NCBI GenBank assembly: GCA_023846275.1
Contig: CM043872.1
Location: forward strand, 29,812,670 to 29,876,669
DNA from: Vanilla planifolia
Lineage: Eukaryota; Streptophyta; Magnoliopsida; Asparagales; Orchidaceae
DNA length: 64,000 bases
Reading direction: 5' to 3'
Below, piece by piece: positions 59,101 through 64,000 of the stretch. Below the pieces are notes generated by a model that was not told the origin of the DNA, did no database searches, and worked only from the letters and a program-made list of their open reading frames with translations. Made by a program: the position numbers and the translations under genes. Positions within the stretch are counted from its first letter, which is position 1; each line of letters opens with the position of its first letter.

Positions 59101-61195
59101 GAATAGTGTAGGAAGATTTGTTTAGCTTGAACAGAAACACCCCTTAAGAGATCAGGCTTTTGGTAATATGTTGCATGATTTGTTTCGTTTTCTCGTCTAA
59201 GAGTAGATAACCTTTTTTGGGCTTGGTTAGAACTTTGAAGGAGGTGACTGTCGATTACAGAGTTGATGCATTGTGGTTTTTCTTTCCTTCAATGGTCTAT
59301 TGTCTTCCCCCTTGGCTGCTTGGGATAAAAACTTACATGAATAGGTACAGGCCGTGATGGGTGAATCCCAACCTCAGAAATATATAATTCATTTGACATC
59401 AGAGAGAAAGGAGCTAACCTCCTCTTCTCTCCCCTTTAATGTTGTAGAAAACTAGTTGTGCAGAAAACTTCCATCAATCACAATCACAAAAGGCAGATAG
59501 AATATGCGAAGAATAGAGAGACCTCTTCTGTCATGGAAAAACCATGTTATCAAAGTATTACTAGCTTTTAGGAGTTGTCACAACTATAATCTCAAAGAAG
59601 AAGAAAAATAATTATTGATAAAGTAGATTATTAATGAATAGAAGACATGAGGAAGCTGTGTGTTAAATAGGGACTTAGGTTCTCAATTCTAGAAACTATT
59701 TATAAACATCAAACTTCCTCTTCTATAATAAAAGAAACTAGTTACATAAACACAAAAAAAGTTGTAATTCATTGTATCTATTACATAAAAAATCTAATAA
59801 ATAAGATGATAATTGACTTTTACATACAAGGAGTCTTATGTCGTATTTCTATATCTTTGACATAGATTACGAGTGATTGTGGTTATTTTATTTGTCCATT
59901 TTGATTAGAATAATTGATATATGATCATTATCTTATTTTTAATATTATAAAAAATAATAATTTGATTAAAGGGCAACACAAACAGCTCGATTTTTATCTA
60001 TCAAATATAATAGTAGTGTTTTTGTCCATCATATTATAATTATGACTTTAATAATATTACAAAACAAATAATTTATGTCGTACTATATAATTATACATCA
60101 TGATTTGCAAGTGAAATATTTGACATTCATCTTTTGAGAATCTTTATGATGCAATCATTCTTTATAAGATCCCTATTGGAATTAAGCATAAATGAGAAAT
60201 GCTTTACATGCTTGACTCATTTTTTTTCAGATTTTTGAAATAAATAAAGTGATTAATATTTTTTTACCAATAAAAAAACATTATTCATAAAAAAAACAAG
60301 TGATTATAACTAATGGGCACGTGATATGAGTATATTTTTATCATGCCTCTCGTACAAGTGCATGCTCTCTGTGGAACATGACAGCGTTTAGGCTTCACGT
60401 GTCCTTATTCTGTAGCTTTGCATACCAATGGACTGTATTAAGGGAATGCTTAGCTCTTTTTTGAACATGCTTCCTCTAATAAACATAATTGATGGAGTTT
60501 ACATTATTAAATAGCTTCTTATAAGCTGCAATTTTGATGCTGGCTGGTGTTGGAAGAATGTTTGCCTCACCTTTTATTGCTTTAAAGATGGATTACCTTA
60601 TTAACTTTTTTATTTTATTATTTTTTATGATTTATATGTATGAATAATTTCATCATATTTCAACTCATTGGATATTATAGAGGTTCACATGTATATATTT
60701 TCTATTAAGATTATTTTTTTAATGATATGTTCTCTCTTTGAGTAATTTTTTTTTATGATTTTTTAATGATGATTTTGTTTTCATTATCTTTAACATTTGT
60801 TATTTTGTTAGAGTTTAACACTAATTTGCTTTATTTGTAAGTATTTTTTTAGGTGAATCAACGGTTTGTAATTGGTTTGTTTATTTATTTATTTATTTGG
60901 GGAAAAAAGCATTAAAGATGGAGTTCCTGTAGGCTGTTGAAACACATCAATAACAGGTGTAGAACTTCAAAACTCCGGTGTTAGATTAAATGCTTTCGAT
61001 CCAAAGTTAAATTCCTGTCATGCCCTCGTGGGAACAGAGGCACGAGGTAGAGAGCTCGTGCCAGAAGGTGGAGTGGGGGGCGTGGGTCTCTTTCGTGAGG
61101 GAGAGCGGCAAACTGAAACAGCAAGAAGTAAATTTTTCTCTTTTTCTTAAAGGGGAGGAGAGACTGGGAAAGAGATACAGAAACGAAAGCTGTAC
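56127..61195. other. 5 kb intergenic region
   Basis: No gene recognised. A 109-codon frame at 56916-57245 is rich in Arg, Lys, Gly and Met and resembles nothing known. Very AT-rich stretches lie at 57.4-58.1 and 59.7-60.9 kb, and a (TTTA)n microsatellite at about 60880-60898. The last 200 bp should hold the leader of the neprosin-domain gene. Confidence 0.5.
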
Positions 61196-63314
61196 ATGGC
61201 GGCACAAGGTAGTGTTAGCCACCGAGCTGGACTTCTGCTTACCCTCTGCTTCCTATCGTTCGTCTCCGGCGATGGCGCCACCGTGAGACGGGGTCAGTTG
61301 GAAGTAAGGAGACACCTTAGCAAGATTAACAAGCCGGCCGTGAAGTCCATCAAGGTCAGGCCTTTACTTCTTCGCCATGGAAACACACTTCAAGACCTTT
61401 TTTTTTTTTTTTTTGGTTTGCTTCTGTTTAAAAGCTGCTGCTTTTTCTTTTTTTTCTTCTAATTTCGTTCAGCTTTTCAGAGGCATTTTGTTTATATTCT
61501 TTCATTGGTTTTAGTTATGGGTGTGCCTTGTTCAAAATTTGTTTAAATTTAGGACTTCTGTGCTTCGCTTTTCTACTCGATGACCATTAGAATTGCTTGA
61601 GTGTGGGTTTTGCCAATTTTGCCTTTCAAGGTCTTAATTGAATAAAAGATTAGTCGAATTTGTTTTCTTATTGTCTTCGTCTTTCCTGTCCTGTTTGCTT
61701 GCTAACTTGCAAAACCCAACAGAGCCCAGATGGAGATATCATAGACTGTGTTCAAGTCTCTCACCAGCCAGCCTTCGACCACCCTCTTATTAGAAACCAC
61801 ACAATTCAGGTCTCATGCTCTCTCTCTCTCTCTCTCTCCCTCTTTCACAATTGCCTTTGCTCGTTAGGATTTTAAATACTAACTTTCCATCTTTGATGCA
61901 GATGACGCCTTCTTTCCATCCGGAAGGACTCTATAACGATAACAAATTGAGATCAAAGCATAGTGGTAAGACTCAAGTGAAGGAATTTGACAGATCCGCA
62001 TCTCAGGTTTGGCATCTGAGTGGCAGATGCCCGGAGAACACAATCCCCATAAGAAGAACCAGAAGCGAAGATATACTCAGAGCCAGTTCTCTCAGTAGTT
62101 TTGGCAAGAAGAAGCACAAGACCATACCTTTTCCCTTCTCATCCAACCCTGACTTCATCAACGAGAATGGACATCAGGTAAAACTCTTTGACTCATAGGT
62201 TAGACGTGAAGTGATGTAGAGCTTTTGTGGGCATGGTTTTTTGGTTATCAAATTTTGCTGGAACAATTTGTTTCCCCCCTTTCTCATACTTGTGCTTCAT
62301 GGGTCTTGTTTGAATAGCATGGCATTGCTTATGTAGAGGGAGATAGTTATTATGGAGCAAAGGCAACTATGAATGTTTGGAATCCACTGATTCAACAGTC
62401 CAATGAGTTCAGTCTCTCTCAAGTCTGGATTCTTGGCGGCTCCTTTGGTGAGGACCTCAACAGCATCGAAGCAGGATGGCAGGTTTCCTTTAATTTCACA
62501 TGCATATGCATCATTATTATATTCAGAAAGTTGTAATTTTTGTGCATTTAATTTGTATTTTTAGGTAAGTCAAGATCTTTATGGGGATAACAAAACCAGG
62601 CTGTTCACTTACTGGACTGTAAGCTTGTATTCCTTCTCCAATTTTTGTTTTCTTTTGCACTCTTTTCCTTCATTTTTCTTATGACATGAAACATTTTCTT
62701 CAATTTAAAACAGAGCGATGCTTATCAAGCCACGGGTTGCTACAATCTCCTTTGTTCTGGATTCATTCAAGTAAATAATGAGATTGCCATGGGAGCTAGC
62801 ATCTATCCAATCTCTGACTATGGTGGCTCCCAGTATGACATCACTATTCTTGTTTGGAAGGTAAAACGAAACAAACAAACAAACTATGAAGTAATTTAGA
62901 GTGAAGAAGTTTAATCTTATCTTTCCTTAATTCCAGGATCCAAAGCAGGGGAATTGGTGGATGCAATTTGGCGAGAACCATGTGTTGGGTTACTGGCCTG
63001 CCTTCCTCTTCTCCTACCTAACTGACAGTGCTTCCATGATAGAATGGGGAGGCGAAGTGGTGAACTCTGAACCTAATGGAGAGCACACCTCAACACAGAT
63101 GGGTAGCGGTCACTTCCCAGATGAAGGATTCGGCAAAGCCAGCTACTTCAGGAACATTCAAATAGTAGACAGCTCTAATAACCTCAAACCTCCTTCAGGA
63201 ATTGGCACATACACTGAACAAGATGCTTGTTATAATGTTCTATGTGATCAGAGTGGGGACTGGGGCAACTATTTCTACTATGGAGGCCCTGGAAAGAACC
63301 TCAATTGTCCATAA
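61196..63314 (+). CDS. Neprosin-domain (DUF239) secreted protein
   Basis: Seven exons, all phase 0 with GT-AG borders: 61196-61354, 61723-61809, 61902-62177, 62318-62482, 62565-62618, 62714-62860 and 62937-63314. They give 421 residues, the usual family size. The N-terminus holds a signal peptide (hydrophobic [15 protein letters not shown], cleavage near residue 25). The neprosin activation-peptide region follows (about 60-170; [15 protein letters not shown]). The neprosin domain (about 175-418) has [53 protein letters not shown] and MIEWGGEV. Neprosin from Nepenthes is a secreted glutamic prolyl endopeptidase; most plant homologues are untested, so peptidase activity here is inferred, and I did not map the catalytic Glu pair. 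Intron 1 holds a 17-T run and intron 2 a (CT)n repeat (61818-61839). The gene looks intact. Confidence 0.93.
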
Positions 63315-64000
63315 AAGAAATCTGGAAGAATTCCATCAACACTCTTCTCTGCAAGAAGTTGCAGAGGAAGGGGGAAACTGGGTTCCAAAGTCATTTTAGA
63401 ACCTTGGAGAGAAACCAGGCCTGCTTTGTTTATACTAGTGTTTGTCTATTCTATGTATGTTTTTCCTTTCCTTGCTCCTTGCTTTGGATTGATTTGTTGT
63501 TCCTCTACACCCTGTTCTCATTGGATCCATCAGATTACAGAAAGTTTATCCATGGATTGATGGTTTCAAGGTGAGGGTAATTTGAGCTCTGCTCTTTGGG
63601 AGATTTCACTTTAGTGGGTCACAACTTCTCTCCTTCACATGTATTGCTCATCTTTATCTTAGCCGAGGTTTGGTTGTCTGTAGGGTTTAAGGAAGGCTCA
63701 CATGCAGCACTGTAAACCTTTTTTCCTTGTATGTATTGGCTCTCATTTACCAACCAAGGTTGGTAAATTTGAAATGTGAGTAAAAAATCATTGTTTTAGA
63801 ATATGTTCAAATATAAATATGATAATTATAGATATAAAATACTAATTTAATTTAATTTTTTTTTAGGAAATTGTGTTCAAACACATTCAAAGTGTTTGAG
63901 GTAGAAAGTCTACAGCAATACATTAAGGTAGCATAACATCAAATGCAGCTATCATTCAAAAAAAAATTGATAAATGCAGCTGGCATATTTGTCTTCTAGA
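63315..64000. other. 3' region of the neprosin-domain gene
   Basis: Moderate-GC sequence to about 63750 is probably the 3' UTR. AT-rich DNA without recognisable features follows to the window end. Confidence 0.5.

Overview
The window looks like nuclear DNA of a flowering plant. The genes have canonical introns and plant-specific or plant-typical products, and they sit in long, strongly AT-rich intergenic DNA with LINE and LTR-retrotransposon debris. First exons are GC-rich and later exons AT-rich (clear in the WDR5-like and SPB1 genes, and in the intronless BLT-like gene). One intron is 7.6 kb. That pattern suggests a non-grass monocot, but this is an inference of modest confidence.

Layout. 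1-2 kb: last three exons of an SNAPC3/SRD2-type snRNA-activating complex subunit (+), tail-to-tail with an intronless BRANCHLESS TRICHOME-like coiled-coil gene (-, 2.4-3.4 kb). 3.4-9.4 kb: AT-rich DNA with no recognised gene. 9.4-18.0 kb: a two-exon WDR5-like WD40 gene (+) whose intron holds a copia fossil with a triplicated segment and a 199-bp tandem duplication. 19.4-19.7 kb: a two-exon gene for a conserved 59-residue plant microprotein. 22.5-29.2 kb: a ten-exon SPB1/FTSJ3-type rRNA methyltransferase gene (+) with a site II/TATA/telo-box promoter, one GC-AG intron and a decayed exon duplication. 31.2 kb: a possible 92-codon hydrophobic protein gene. 32.3-38.7 kb: an almost end-to-end L1-type LINE (-) with poly(A) tail and target-site duplication. 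38.7-56.1 kb: a mosaic of LTR-like repeats, a doubly truncated second LINE (+) and diverged direct repeats about 9.8 kb and 2.2 kb apart. 56.1-61.2 kb: no recognised gene. 61.2-63.3 kb: a seven-exon, apparently intact neprosin-domain (DUF239) secreted protein gene (+).

The host genes are unrelated housekeeping or developmental genes and do not form a functional cluster: snRNA transcription, trichome/cell shape, H3K4 methylation scaffold, pre-60S ribosome assembly, secreted peptidase-like protein. I see no rRNA or tRNA gene, no CRISPR and no novel system I could defend. The most informative points are the SPB1 gene structure, the microprotein gene, the LINE boundaries and the repeat mosaic at 44-56 kb.
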